A stretch of DNA of 64,000 bases from CBDCMJ01 sp965218875 (GTDB lineage: Bacteria; Chloroflexota; Dehalococcoidia; Lucifugimonadales; UBA3495), in assembly GCA_965218875.1 (NCBI GenBank), contig OZ244707.1, positions 496,001 through 560,000 on the forward strand. The letters are read 5' to 3'. The notes below the pieces were generated by a model. The model searched no databases. It was given only the letters and a program-made list of their open reading frames with translations, and was not told the DNA's origin. Positions within the stretch are counted from its first letter, which is position 1. Each line of letters begins with the position of its first letter. Shown here one piece after another: positions 8,172 through 16,999 of the stretch. The translations under genes were made by a program, and so were the position numbers.

Positions 8172-9641
8172 GGCAAGAGCTGTCCCATGGCCCAAAGTCC
8201 ATGGTGCTGAGCATGACTGTCCCATGGTACGTGTAAAACATGAACTGGAAGGGCTCGCCGTATGTTAGCTGGATCGTGGACTCATTGTCTTCCCCGACAT
8301 TCAGCGCCAGCTTGCACGCGCTTTCCGTCACCCTATTGTCACCGTCACTTGCCCAATATTTGTAGGTGCCGGGAAGCAATTGCATTGCATCTGTTCCTAC
8401 CACAACTGGATAGGCGGAATGATAGGATTCCAACTGCCCAAGTGGAAATGCGATGATGCAGATGCGTTGTGCCTGATCAGTGGATAGCTGAGGATGATCC
8501 GGCACTGATGGGTTCCTGACCCCAACCCCATCTCTGTGAGAGTAGATATTCCCACCACGTATCCAGTCTAGGACTAGCGCCTCCCACTCAACGCAATATG
8601 TGCTGGGGTGCGGTGTGGGAGTAGGTGTAGGTGGCGCCGGCGTCGGAGTTGGCTCAGGCGTTGGCGTCGGGGCCGGAGTAGCCGTTGGCAACTGGGCAAC
8701 CCGGGTGGCTTCCAGAGAGCCGGCGTACTGCTCCGCTTCTTGCTGGGCCTCAATTGCTGTCCTGGTAGCCTGGGCCTCCAGCCGCCGTTGTGCGTCCACA
8801 GCCTCGATAGCCGTTGTGGTAGCCTCCAGATCCGGGGTTGGCCGGATGGTGGGGAAAGGTGTCGGGGTTGGCAACACCTGTCCTTCCGAAGATACCGCGC
8901 CGCCCAGGTTGGCTTTTACTGCGTTGATCGGAATGGCGAATCCAATGCCGGCGACAGGTCTCCCAGCATCACTGGACTCCACCCGGGAAACAATGACGCC
9001 GCAAACCTGGCCGAACATATTTAGGAGCGGCCCCCGGAGTTGCCCGGGTTGAGCGATGCGTCGGTCTGCAAGTAGCCTTCCCGTTTGGCCGAGATTATCC
9101 CTACGCTGACTGTGGGCTCCGCGCCCAGGGATGCGCTGAGCGGAAAGCCTATGACGATAACGTCCTCACCAATGCGTACCGTGTCGGAATCCCCTAGCGC
9201 GATGGGGATGAAGGTCCTTGCGCTGTCTATCTCGATGTAAGCCAGATCAAAGTTGGGGTCCACCTGGGCCACGTTGCCCTGGTATATCACCCCATCGGTC
9301 ATGCGAACGCCAACTTGGGTCTGTCCCGTCACTACATGGCAGTTCGTGACCACCATGCCAGCCTCGTTGACGATGAATCCGGCGCCGTTTCCTTGCCCGG
9401 TCTGAATCTCCACCACGCTTAACAGGGCGTTCTCCACAACGTCCGAGACGGACAGACCGGAGGATAGGGGTTGGCTCAGTTGAACGCTGACCTGTGACAA
9501 CGGTATAGGGGTTGAGTGGAACCGCGGGCCGGCATCCTGGGAAGGCCGCGTGATTACCGCGGTGTTGGATGTGTCCGAAGAGCTACAGGCAAGAATTGCC
9601 AGGGACAGGGCCAATAGTCCGACAAACAAGAACCGTGACAT
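8143..9641 (-). pseudogene. HtrA/DegP-like trypsin-fold lipoprotein, frameshifted
   Basis: It starts at ATG 9641 with a lipoprotein signal (MSRFLFVGLLALSLAILAC). The trypsin-like S1C domain has the histidine in VVTNCHVVTG, the aspartate in DPNFDLAYIEI and the serine in NPGNSGG. Directly after GNSGG the frame breaks at about 9023: restoring one C gives GNSGGPLLNMFGQ, after which VCGVIVSRVES and GIGFAIPINAV continue normally. A Pro/Thr-rich linker follows, then a C-terminal domain of about 150 residues with paired cysteines that I do not recognise. A one-base deletion or a sequencing error explains the break. If real, the protease loses its last strands and the extracytoplasmic domain. Confidence 0.85.
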
Positions 9642-9958
9642 GGCGGGTGCCCCCTGCGGCCGAGACTGGCTACTTGCGACAGCCGCCGGGTCCCATACGT
9701 AAGCCGATGCAGGGGGCATGATGCCACCCCCGGCGATATGGCTCACGCTAAACTTCGGTCTTTAGGACCATGATTCCTTCGGCCTGCCGCACCCTGACCC
9801 CCACACTTTAGCGCTTCCCCATCACACAAGATTCCTCGTCGCTGCGCTCCAGCGGAATGACAGAGTGGGGCGCTCTGTCGGAATTGCAGAAGCGGGCGCA
9901 GCACGGCCATGCCCAGGGCGGCCGGGCACTTTTCAATCATGTCCCGGCCTCTTCCCCC
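9642..9958. other. Intergenic region upstream of the protease
   Basis: No gene was found. It contains one inverted copy of the short dispersed repeat at 9829-9861 and a C-rich run before the ISAs1 element. The protease promoter should lie here, but no convincing -35/-10 pair stands out. Confidence 0.5.
9829..9861 (-). repeat. Short dispersed repeat, inverted copy
   Basis: The complement of the 34-bp unit at 3713-3746, differing by at most one or two bases. It lies between the protease gene and the ISAs1 element. Confidence 0.8.
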
Positions 9959-11172
9959 CAGGGCTATCGCATGAGGGAATAGGGGATGATTAGAATAGTA
10001 AAGGGCTGCCGAGGATAGGCAGCAGAAGTGCGGCAATTGGGTGGAGGAAGGGATGATGGGGGAAATGGGGAATGTGTTTGAGGGTCTGAACGACCCACGG
10101 AGGGTCAGCGGCCAACAGCACTCGTTGCACGACATACTGGTGATAGCCCTGTGCACTCTGTGTTGTGCGGTGGGGAAACATGCACCGACATGGCCTTGTT
10201 TGGCCGGGCGAAGCGAGAGTTTCTCGAGGGCTTTCTGAAGCTGGAAAACGGAATTCCCAGCCACGATACCTTCTCCCGAATATTCCGGCTGCTGGACCCG
10301 GAGGCATTCCACGCCTGGTTCCTGGGCTTCATGGAACAGTTCGCCCAAGCTTGCCAGGGAGTGGTGGCCCTGGACGGAAAGACCCTGCGCCGGTCCTACG
10401 ACCGGGCGGAAGGGACCTCCCCGTTGCATCTGGTCAGCGCCTGGGCGGCGGAGCAACGGCTGGCGCTGGGCCAACTGGCCGTGGAGGGCAAATCCAACGA
10501 GATCACCGCCGTACCCAAACTCTTGGAACTGCTGTCTTTATCGGGGACGGTGGTCACCGCTGATGCCATGCACTGTCAACGCCAGGTGGCCCAACTGGTA
10601 AGGGAGCAGTCGGCGGATTACGTGCTGGCCCTCAAGGGCAATCAGGGGACCTTGAACGACGAGGTGCGTTTGTTCCTGGATGACCCAGACACTCCCTTGG
10701 CTGAGGCTACCGAGGTGAGCAAGGGGCACGGCCGGGTCGAGACCCGCACCGCCGGCGTCAGCGGCGACGTGGCTTGGCTGCAGGATATACACCACTGGCC
10801 CGGCTTGAAAGCAATAGGTAAGGTAACTGCCAGCCGCCATCTGTACGACCAGACCAGTGTAGAGACCCGTTACTACCTGATGAGCCAGGTCTTTAGACCG
10901 GAGCGCTTCAATGACATCGTGCGTAGCCATTGGGGCATTGAGAACAGGCTGCATTGGTCTCTGGACGTAGTGTTTAACGAAGACCAGGCCAGAAACCGCA
11001 AGGGCAACTGCGCCGAAAACCTGGCTTTGCTTCGTAAACTGGCGCTCAACCTGGCTCGCCTGGAACCCAGCAAGGGGTCAATGCGGGGCAAACTCAAACG
11101 GGCTGGCTGGGACAATGCATTCCTGGCTACCATGCTAACTCAATTCGCCAACCTTCCTATGCGATAGCCCTG
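9959..11172 (+). mobile_element. ISAs1-family insertion sequence
   Basis: The ends are CAGGGCTATCGCAT (9959-9972) and its exact complement (11159-11172). They are flanked by the direct repeat CTCTTCCCCC (9949-9958 and 11173-11182), a 10-bp target duplication as expected for ISAs1. The element is 1214 bp with one transposase gene. Intact ends imply recent transposition. Confidence 0.88.
10041..11167 (+). pseudogene. ISAs1-family transposase with early 2-bp frameshift
   Basis: The N-terminal part (FEGLNDPRRVSGQQHSLHDI, then LVIALCT) is read from 10041. At about 10157 an extra CT moves the frame: removing it turns CTLCCAVGK into the family sequence CTVLCGGETCTDMALFGRAK. The rest is intact to 11167, with DDE-type blocks VALDGKTLRRS, VTADAMHCQRQ and SHWGIENRLHWSLDVVFNED. 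A shortened product from internal starts would lack the N-terminal DNA-binding part, so the copy is probably inactive unless supplied in trans. Confidence 0.85.
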
Positions 11173-11329
11173 CTCTTCCCCCCTTCTTTCATGGTAATCA
11201 CGGAAAGGGGCGTTCACGAGGATGGCAGCAAGGAGCGTTTCTCCAAATGATATAAGAGCGGGAGGGACGTGGGGGAGCAGGTCCGGCGTGAGGGCATGAT
11301 CAAAACGCCAGTCGCACCACAGCGGCTTG

Positions 11330-11358
11330 TTGAGCGCGCGTGCCGGACGCGCTATCAT
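11330..11358 (+). promoter_or_regulatory. Candidate promoter for the flavoprotein gene
   Basis: TTGAGC (11330-11335) and TATCAT (11353-11358) are separated by 17 bases and lie 55 bp upstream of the TTG start at 11413. Each box differs from the sigma70 consensus, so this is a moderate call. Confidence 0.4.
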
Positions 11359-11412
11359 TAAGCCCTGTCGGCGGTCCGCGTCTCCCCACCATTGGCCGGC
11401 AGGAGGTTGGTG

Positions 11413-12906
11413 TTGGCAGACAAGTATGACGTGGTGATAGTCGGGGCGGGCAACGCGGCGTTGAGCGCCGCCCTTGCCGCCAAGGAAATCTGCGGGTCCG
11501 TCCTGGTGGTGGAAAAGGCCCCCGAGTACTTCCGGGGCGGCAACACTTACTTCACCGGCGGCATAATCCGGGTCGCCTTCGACGGCATAGAGGACATCAA
11601 GACTCTGATCCCGGACATGTCCCCCACGGAAGAGGCGGCCGTGGACGTGGGCAGCTACACCCAGGACCAGTTCTACGCCGACATGATGCGGGTGACCCAG
11701 GGCATGTCCGACCCCGAGCTGGCCCAAATACTGGTTAGCGGCTCCCTTCCCACCATGCAGTGGCTCAGGGAAAAGGGAGTGCGTTTTGTCCTCTCCTACG
11801 GAAGGCAGGCCTTCAAGGACGGCGACAAGTATCGTTTCTGGGGCGGCCTGTTGGTGGAGGCGGTGGGCGCGGGCAAGGGCCTGTCCGACCAGCAGTTCGA
11901 GGCGTCACAGCGCGCAGGCGTCGAGGTCCGCTACGCCACCCAGGGCGTTAGCCTGATACGGGACGAAACGGGGAGGGTGAGCGGCCTGCGGGCGCTGGGC
12001 CCTTCCGGGTTCGAGGATATCCCGGCCCGGACCGTGGTCCTGGCCAGCGGGGGCTTCGAGGCCAACGCCGAGATGCGCTGCCGCTACCTGGGGCCCGGGT
12101 GGGAGATGGTGAAGGTCAGGGGCATCCCATACAACACCGGCGACGGCATCCGCATGGCGCTGGACGTGGGGGCCCAGTCTCACGGCCACTGGAGCAGTTG
12201 CCACGCCGTGGCCTGGGACATGAACGCTCCGTCCTTCGGCGACCGCACCATTACCGAGCTTTACCAGAAGCATTCTTACCCCTTCGGCATCATGGTCAAC
12301 CTGGACGGCAACCGGTTCTTGGACGAGGGGGCCGACTTTCGCAACTATACTTACGTGACCTACGGCCGGGCCCTGCTCACCCAGCCCCAGGGCTTGGCCT
12401 TCCAGATATTCGACGACAAGGTCAAGCACCTGCTGCGGGACGAATACCGCATTCCCCAGGTGACCATGGCCGAGGCCAACACCATAGAAGACTTGGCGGC
12501 GCGATTGGACATAAACCCCGCCGGTCTGGTTCGCACCGTGGCCGACTTCAACGGGGCGGTCCAAACCGGCGTGCCCTACAATCCCACCATCAAAGACGGC
12601 AGGGGGGCCGTGGGCATCGAGCCGCCCAAGACCAACTGGGCCCAGACCATCGACACCCCGCCCTACCTGGGCTACGCAGTGACCTGCGGGATCACCTTCA
12701 CTTTTGGGGGGATCAAGATCAACAACCGGGCCCAGGTGGTCACCAACAGCCAGGAACCCATTCCCGGCCTCTACGCCGCCGGAGAGATGGTGGGCGGCCT
12801 GTTCTACCACAACTACCCCGGGGGGTCCGGCTTGTCCGCCGGCATGGTGTTAGGGCGTTTGGCCGGCGCCAGCGCGGGCCGGGACGCCATGGCGCTCCGA
12901 GACTAA
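11413..12906 (+). CDS. FAD-dependent tricarballylate dehydrogenase-like flavoprotein
   Basis: A 497-residue flavoprotein of the succinate dehydrogenase/fumarate reductase flavoprotein superfamily, closest in layout to TcuA-type tricarballylate dehydrogenases. The N-terminal FAD motif is DVVIVGAGNAALSAALAA, followed by a conserved EKAPEYFRGGNTYFTGG block. The C-terminal FAD-contact block is GLYAAGEMVGGLFYHNYPGG. No signal peptide is present, so it is cytoplasmic. A strong AGGAGG (11401-11406) lies 6 bases before TTG 11413, which I take as the start; the GTG at 11410 is too close. The same-strand MFS gene follows directly and could import the acid substrate. The exact substrate is inferred, since the family includes many other 2-enoate and ketosteroid enzymes. 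Confidence 0.85.
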   Translation: MADKYDVVIVGAGNAALSAALAAKEICGSVLVVEKAPEYFRGGNTYFTGGIIRVAFDGIEDIKTLIPDMSPTEEAAVDVGSYTQDQFYADMMRVTQGMSDPELAQILVSGSLPTMQWLREKGVRFVLSYGRQAFKDGDKYRFWGGLLVEAVGAGKGLSDQQFEASQRAGVEVRYATQGVSLIRDETGRVSGLRALGPSGFEDIPARTVVLASGGFEANAEMRCRYLGPGWEMVKVRGIPYNTGDGIRMALDVGAQSHGHWSSCHAVAWDMNAPSFGDRTITELYQKHSYPFGIMVNLDGNRFLDEGADFRNYTYVTYGRALLTQPQGLAFQIFDDKVKHLLRDEYRIPQVTMAEANTIEDLAARLDINPAGLVRTVADFNGAVQTGVPYNPTIKDGRGAVGIEPPKTNWAQTIDTPPYLGYAVTCGITFTFGGIKINNRAQVVTNSQEPIPGLYAAGEMVGGLFYHNYPGGSGLSAGMVLGRLAGASAGRDAMALRD

Positions 12907-12948
12907 CGGCCGCCGTCCCCGGAGGGACCGCGGGCAGAGGCAGCCTCC

Positions 12949-14268
12949 ATCAAAAAAGCCAACAACAGGGTCTACTTCGGGTGGTACGTCGTAGGTATCA
13001 CCCTTTTCATCGCGCTGGTCTCCATCGGGGCCCGCAACGCCATAGGCGTGTTCGTCCTCCCCATGAGCGAGGAGTTCGGCTGGAGCCGGACCGCCATATC
13101 CCTGGCGGGAGGCCTGGGAGTCCTGGTCAACGGGGTCACCCAGCCGTTCCTGGGGATGCTGTTCGACCGCAAGGGACGGGTGTCCATAGTGGTCAGTCTG
13201 GTCGTGGTGGCCCTGGCCACAATGGCCCTGAGCCTCACCTTCCACATCATTTTCCTCGCCTTCATGTTCGGCATAGTGGCCTCCACGGCCCTGAGCGGGG
13301 CGTCCCTCACCAATACCGGCGCCCTTCTCTCCAGGTGGTTCCGCCGCCGCCGAGCGACCGTCATCGGCATCAACGCCTCCGGCTCTTCCGTGGGGGCGTT
13401 GTTGCTGGTCCCCTTCGCCACCTACTTCATGCAGGCCACCGATAGCTGGCGGGCCACCTGGGTGGCGCTGGGCCTCATCATCCTGTGGTCGGTCCCCTTC
13501 GCCTGGATGTTTCTCCGCAACGACCCGGCGGAGATGGGCCTGGAACCCGACGGCGACCCGACCCCGGGCTCCTCGACCGGCGCGCCGCAGGGGTCCCTCG
13601 GCGCCGGCCCGCTGGAAACCGACCGGTGGTCCCAGTCCATGCAGTCGGCCCCGTTCTGGCAGATGTCCATGGCCTACGTGGTCTGCGGGACGACCACCTT
13701 CCTGTTGTCCTTCCACTTCGTCGCCTTCGCCCAGGAAGACCGCAATATGTCCCCGGCGCTGGCCGCCTCCGTCTTCGCGGTGATGGGCGGCCTGAACATA
13801 CTTGGCTCAATAGGCGCGGGGGTGATCTCGGACCGATTCAGCCGCAAAAACCTGCTGGCCCTGGTCTATCTCACCCGCGGTGTGGCCTACATGATCCTGC
13901 TCATCCCGCCGTTGGTGGGAATCCCGGTCCTCTCCGGTGACCTGGGGGTGTGGCTGTTCGCGGTGGTGGCCGGCATCTCCTGGATCGCCACCGCTTCCCT
14001 GACCACCACTCTCACCGCCGACGTTTACGGCCTGCGGGCCCTGGGCACCATCGCCGGGTTGACCTTCATGTTTCACCAGTTCGGAGGCTTCTCCATGGTC
14101 CTGATCGCGGGGATCCTGAACGACGTCACCGGCTCCTACACGATCCCGTTCCTATTCGCCGGCTCCTTGCTGTTCCCGGCCGCCCTCACCGCGTTCTTCA
14201 TCAAAGAGCGCAAGTACTCCGGCAGGTACCACTCTTACGCGGCCGTAGAGCCGGCCCCGGGCGATTAG
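12949..14268 (+). CDS. MFS transporter with no conventional start codon
   Basis: A 12-helix major facilitator superfamily permease of the oxalate/monocarboxylate-like type. Homologous-looking sequence begins at KKANNRVYFGWYVVGITLFI, whose first helix lies upstream of the first usable GTG (13048). Between the previous stop (12904-12906) and that helix there is no in-frame ATG, GTG or TTG. ATC at 12949 sits where ATG is expected, 5 bases after AGAGGCAG-like purines. Either ATC initiates weakly, a start mutation has hit the gene, or this is a base error. The signature PMSEEFGWSRTAIS follows helix 1. It probably works with the adjacent flavoprotein. Confidence 0.8.
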   Translation: MKKANNRVYFGWYVVGITLFIALVSIGARNAIGVFVLPMSEEFGWSRTAISLAGGLGVLVNGVTQPFLGMLFDRKGRVSIVVSLVVVALATMALSLTFHIIFLAFMFGIVASTALSGASLTNTGALLSRWFRRRRATVIGINASGSSVGALLLVPFATYFMQATDSWRATWVALGLIILWSVPFAWMFLRNDPAEMGLEPDGDPTPGSSTGAPQGSLGAGPLETDRWSQSMQSAPFWQMSMAYVVCGTTTFLLSFHFVAFAQEDRNMSPALAASVFAVMGGLNILGSIGAGVISDRFSRKNLLALVYLTRGVAYMILLIPPLVGIPVLSGDLGVWLFAVVAGISWIATASLTTTLTADVYGLRALGTIAGLTFMFHQFGGFSMVLIAGILNDVTGSYTIPFLFAGSLLFPAALTAFFIKERKYSGRYHSYAAVEPAPGD

Positions 14269-14337
14269 GCAGTCATGCCGTGGCCCGTCACAGGATCCAT
14301 GGCCCGGCACCAGGGGGAGCCGGGCGACGCTGAGCTG

Positions 14338-14499
14338 ATGCACTGGATCAAGGACCGCATCGACAGCCTGGTGGGGCTGGACCCCTGGGCCATCGTGGGG
14401 CTGGCGGGAGCATTGATCCTGTTGATTCCCGTGGTGCCCCTGGTGTTCTACCTGTTCCAGCAGCGGAGCCGCTCGGTCTCACGCCGCGACGACCAATGA
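14338..14499 (+). CDS. Small single-span membrane protein
   Basis: From ATG 14338 a 53-residue protein reads MHWIKDRIDSLVGLDPWAIV, then a hydrophobic span through GLAGALILLIPVVPLVFYLF and a basic tail. It has one predicted helix with positive charge after the span. An earlier ATG at 14275 would add 21 unconvincing residues. It follows the MFS gene within 70 bp on the same strand and may be a small accessory membrane protein. I recognise no family. Confidence 0.4.
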   Translation: MHWIKDRIDSLVGLDPWAIVGLAGALILLIPVVPLVFYLFQQRSRSVSRRDDQ

Positions 14500-14720
14500 T
14501 AAGCGGGGCGGGCCCCAAGGACCTATTCGAGGTCTGCGATAGAGCGTCGTAATTCCCGGCAAAGCGGGTTGTGAGGGTCCGCACCCGGTTCTCAGTCGAT
14601 CCGTGCTATAACGGAGACATCCGGACCCTATTCCCGTTCTATAATATGCAAAATGTCTAAATTATCCGTGGGGGGCAGGGACCGGCTTGCACGGCCGCGC
14701 CGAAGGAGAAAACACCTCAG

Positions 14721-15149
14721 ATGTACTTCTTGGTCAAACTCGCTGGGTTGGCCTTTTGGCTCTTGGCCACCGGGGTGGCGCTGCACTTCGTCTTCTCGGC
14801 ATTCTACGATGATTTGGTGGACGTCTCAGAGGTGTGGGAGATCATCGACTGGTTCATGGCCGCCGGCACGGTGCTCGCCCTGATGGTCCACTACGCCCGC
14901 AAGAGGATGACCGACAGCCAAAACGGCTACGGCCAGATCAGCCGCGAATACTTGGAAGTGAACGCGGCGGTCTATGCGTCGGTCCTGCTAACCCTCTGGT
15001 TCTTCTGGAACTGGTTCGACTTACTCACCACCGGGAGAGCCGGCCAGGACACAGTCAATTCCATCATATGGACGTTGGTTGACCCGCTGTTTGTAATCGT
15101 GATGGGCGTCACCGGCTGCTACCTGTGGCGCAGCGCCCGCGAGTATTAA
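14721..15149 (+). CDS. Hypothetical four-helix membrane protein
   Basis: A 142-residue integral membrane protein. AAGGAG (14702-14707) precedes ATG 14721 by 13 bases, rather long. Hydrophobic spans are visible at about residues 4-28, 42-58, 85-103 and 112-135, separated by charged loops (YARKRMTDSQNGYGQISREY). No known domain is recognised. It stands alone, with about 220 bp of intergenic sequence on both sides. A TATAAT at 14640-14645 could be a -10 box, but no good -35 is visible. Confidence 0.7.
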   Translation: MYFLVKLAGLAFWLLATGVALHFVFSAFYDDLVDVSEVWEIIDWFMAAGTVLALMVHYARKRMTDSQNGYGQISREYLEVNAAVYASVLLTLWFFWNWFDLLTTGRAGQDTVNSIIWTLVDPLFVIVMGVTGCYLWRSAREY

Positions 15150-15399
15150 CGGTATATTCTTGCTCGACAGCCATAGCTTGTATATGGAAATCGTCAATGG
15201 CGGTCGTGTAGTTGTGCAGACGATGGAGTGACACCGGGCGGCGACTAGGTCTAATTGAGAACGTTCCTGATAGGCCGAGGAGCCGTATGCAGAGATACCG
15301 GATGACCGTGAGTGGAATGCGAAAGCGCGATCTTCAGACAGACGGTGACGGCTGAATCAGACGCACAGAGTGCTATCGCAATACGCATGGATACCAAGC

Positions 15400-16770
15400 A
15401 TGGTCGTGCCTGATGACGCCGTGCAGGGAGACGGTGATAGCTCCGCCTCAACTCCAGTGATTCAGCGCCCCGAACCATGGCTGGGATACATACTGTTTGT
15501 CTCCGTACTCTTCATGTTGAACGCCACGCTGTTCTTCACGCTGAACACGGGGATGGACATGTACGGCTTCTACACGCTGGAGCCGGTGTCCGCCCACCCT
15601 CTCCCCGCCGTGCTGTCCACCCTGCTGAGCTGCGTCATGGCCGTGGCGGCCTATGTCCTCTACCGCTGGCTCTGTCTGCGGCGGGCATGGTTCAGCGGTG
15701 ACGGGTGGGGGCCGTTTACGAGAGGGGCAGTGCTGTCCGGCGCTCCCGTACTCCTCGCCTTCGCGCCGGGCATCGTCCTCACCTGCGTCGGATGCAAGCC
15801 CAATCTCATCGCCGTGGCCGGACTCATCGCCGGATCGCTGTGCGTCATCCACGCTCTAAGGGACGCGGAGATGAGGCTCGATCCTGACCTGGCCCGCAAC
15901 CTGTTCATCGGCGCGATCGCCGTAATCCTGGTGTTTCTAGTCCTCTCTATCGGCATGATGATGGTCCTTTACACCACGGGGGAGCAGCCGACAACGGGAA
16001 ACCTTCTCTGGAAGTGGGAACACGAGTGGTCCGGTCTGGGCTACCCGCCTGAGCAGTTCCAGCTGCGCCAGCGCGAAGCCCTCGTGGCGTACACGCTTAC
16101 AGGATCGGGCTTCATGATCGTCGTGCTTGGCGGAAGCATGTTGGGAGCGATCCTCCCGTGGGCGCGCAGGCCTCGGCACGCAGACGATTGCCTGCCGTCC
16201 ACCGGTCCATCCCAGGATGCCCCCGCGTGGGTCGCCCGGATCGCTGGACTACTGGAACCGTACGGCCCGTCCACGCCAGACGAAGCAGAGTACGTCGCTG
16301 TGTTCGACGGTTATGAGATCGACATCACCGGCAGTCAGTACGAACGCCTAATCACTGAAAAAGACGATCTGCTGCGCGACATCGGGTTATTCGTCGACAG
16401 GGTGGCAGGCAACGTATTCCTGCGGACAGGGGAGATGTGGACTAGGCTCGACTTCCGAGTCGGAAACAGGGCGGACGGAGTCCACAGCGGCCCCTTCTCC
16501 CTGCTGTCCTTATACGCCCGCAATCCCGGTCGACGATTCACCAACGGTGAGATCCAGGCGCTGCTAGAGCGGGAACTGAGCAACCGCGAGTCATTCAATG
16601 TCCGGGATTTCATCTCACAGCTTGTGCGGAGGCACCCCCATCTCCCCCTGGAAAGGGATGACTTCGGGACGTTCCTCGACGATTCCGTGAGGGTGTGTCT
16701 CGTGGAGCACCGACAATCGCCAGGCGACGGCGGAGGCTCACAAACTACCCCCCCAACCCAGCCGAGTTAA
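15400..16770 (+). CDS. Membrane protein with C-terminal winged-helix-like domain
   Basis: A 456-residue protein from ATG 15400. The N-terminal half has about six hydrophobic spans (YILFVSVLFMLNATLFFTL and AVLSTLLSCVMAVAAYVLYR among them). The C-terminal 200 residues are soluble. Residues in SLLSLYARNPGRRFTNGEIQ, with later VRDFISQLVRRHPHLP, resemble the OmpR/PhoB-type effector domain (helix, recognition helix and hairpin, NPGR...T..E pattern). If so, this is a membrane-anchored regulator of unusual order, with membrane part first and DNA-binding part last. The similarity is by eye only. A GTG at 15370 is an alternative start. Confidence 0.7.
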   Translation: MVVPDDAVQGDGDSSASTPVIQRPEPWLGYILFVSVLFMLNATLFFTLNTGMDMYGFYTLEPVSAHPLPAVLSTLLSCVMAVAAYVLYRWLCLRRAWFSGDGWGPFTRGAVLSGAPVLLAFAPGIVLTCVGCKPNLIAVAGLIAGSLCVIHALRDAEMRLDPDLARNLFIGAIAVILVFLVLSIGMMMVLYTTGEQPTTGNLLWKWEHEWSGLGYPPEQFQLRQREALVAYTLTGSGFMIVVLGGSMLGAILPWARRPRHADDCLPSTGPSQDAPAWVARIAGLLEPYGPSTPDEAEYVAVFDGYEIDITGSQYERLITEKDDLLRDIGLFVDRVAGNVFLRTGEMWTRLDFRVGNRADGVHSGPFSLLSLYARNPGRRFTNGEIQALLERELSNRESFNVRDFISQLVRRHPHLPLERDDFGTFLDDSVRVCLVEHRQSPGDGGGSQTTPPTQPS

Positions 16771-16999
16771 TCGCAGCGCCTGACCCTCTTCATCGCTGTA
16801 TAACCCGCATTCGCTCTCTATTCGGCCCTATCCTACGCCTATTCTAGTTGCTGCTCTACGCGGCGCGGCGCGAAGCTAAGTGCGGTCGCGGCGCTTGCAG
16901 GGCTCATTCCCACCCCGATCGCAAGTCAACCGGCAGATCTGTGGACTCCTTGTCAGTTGCTCATGCCCAGGCTCATTGCCCTCAATAGGGAGGTAAGAC

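Noticed and set aside
9743..10474. 243-codon antisense frame over the ISAs1 left half
   Set aside because: It runs through the terminal repeat and the flanking short repeat and is the shadow of the transposase.
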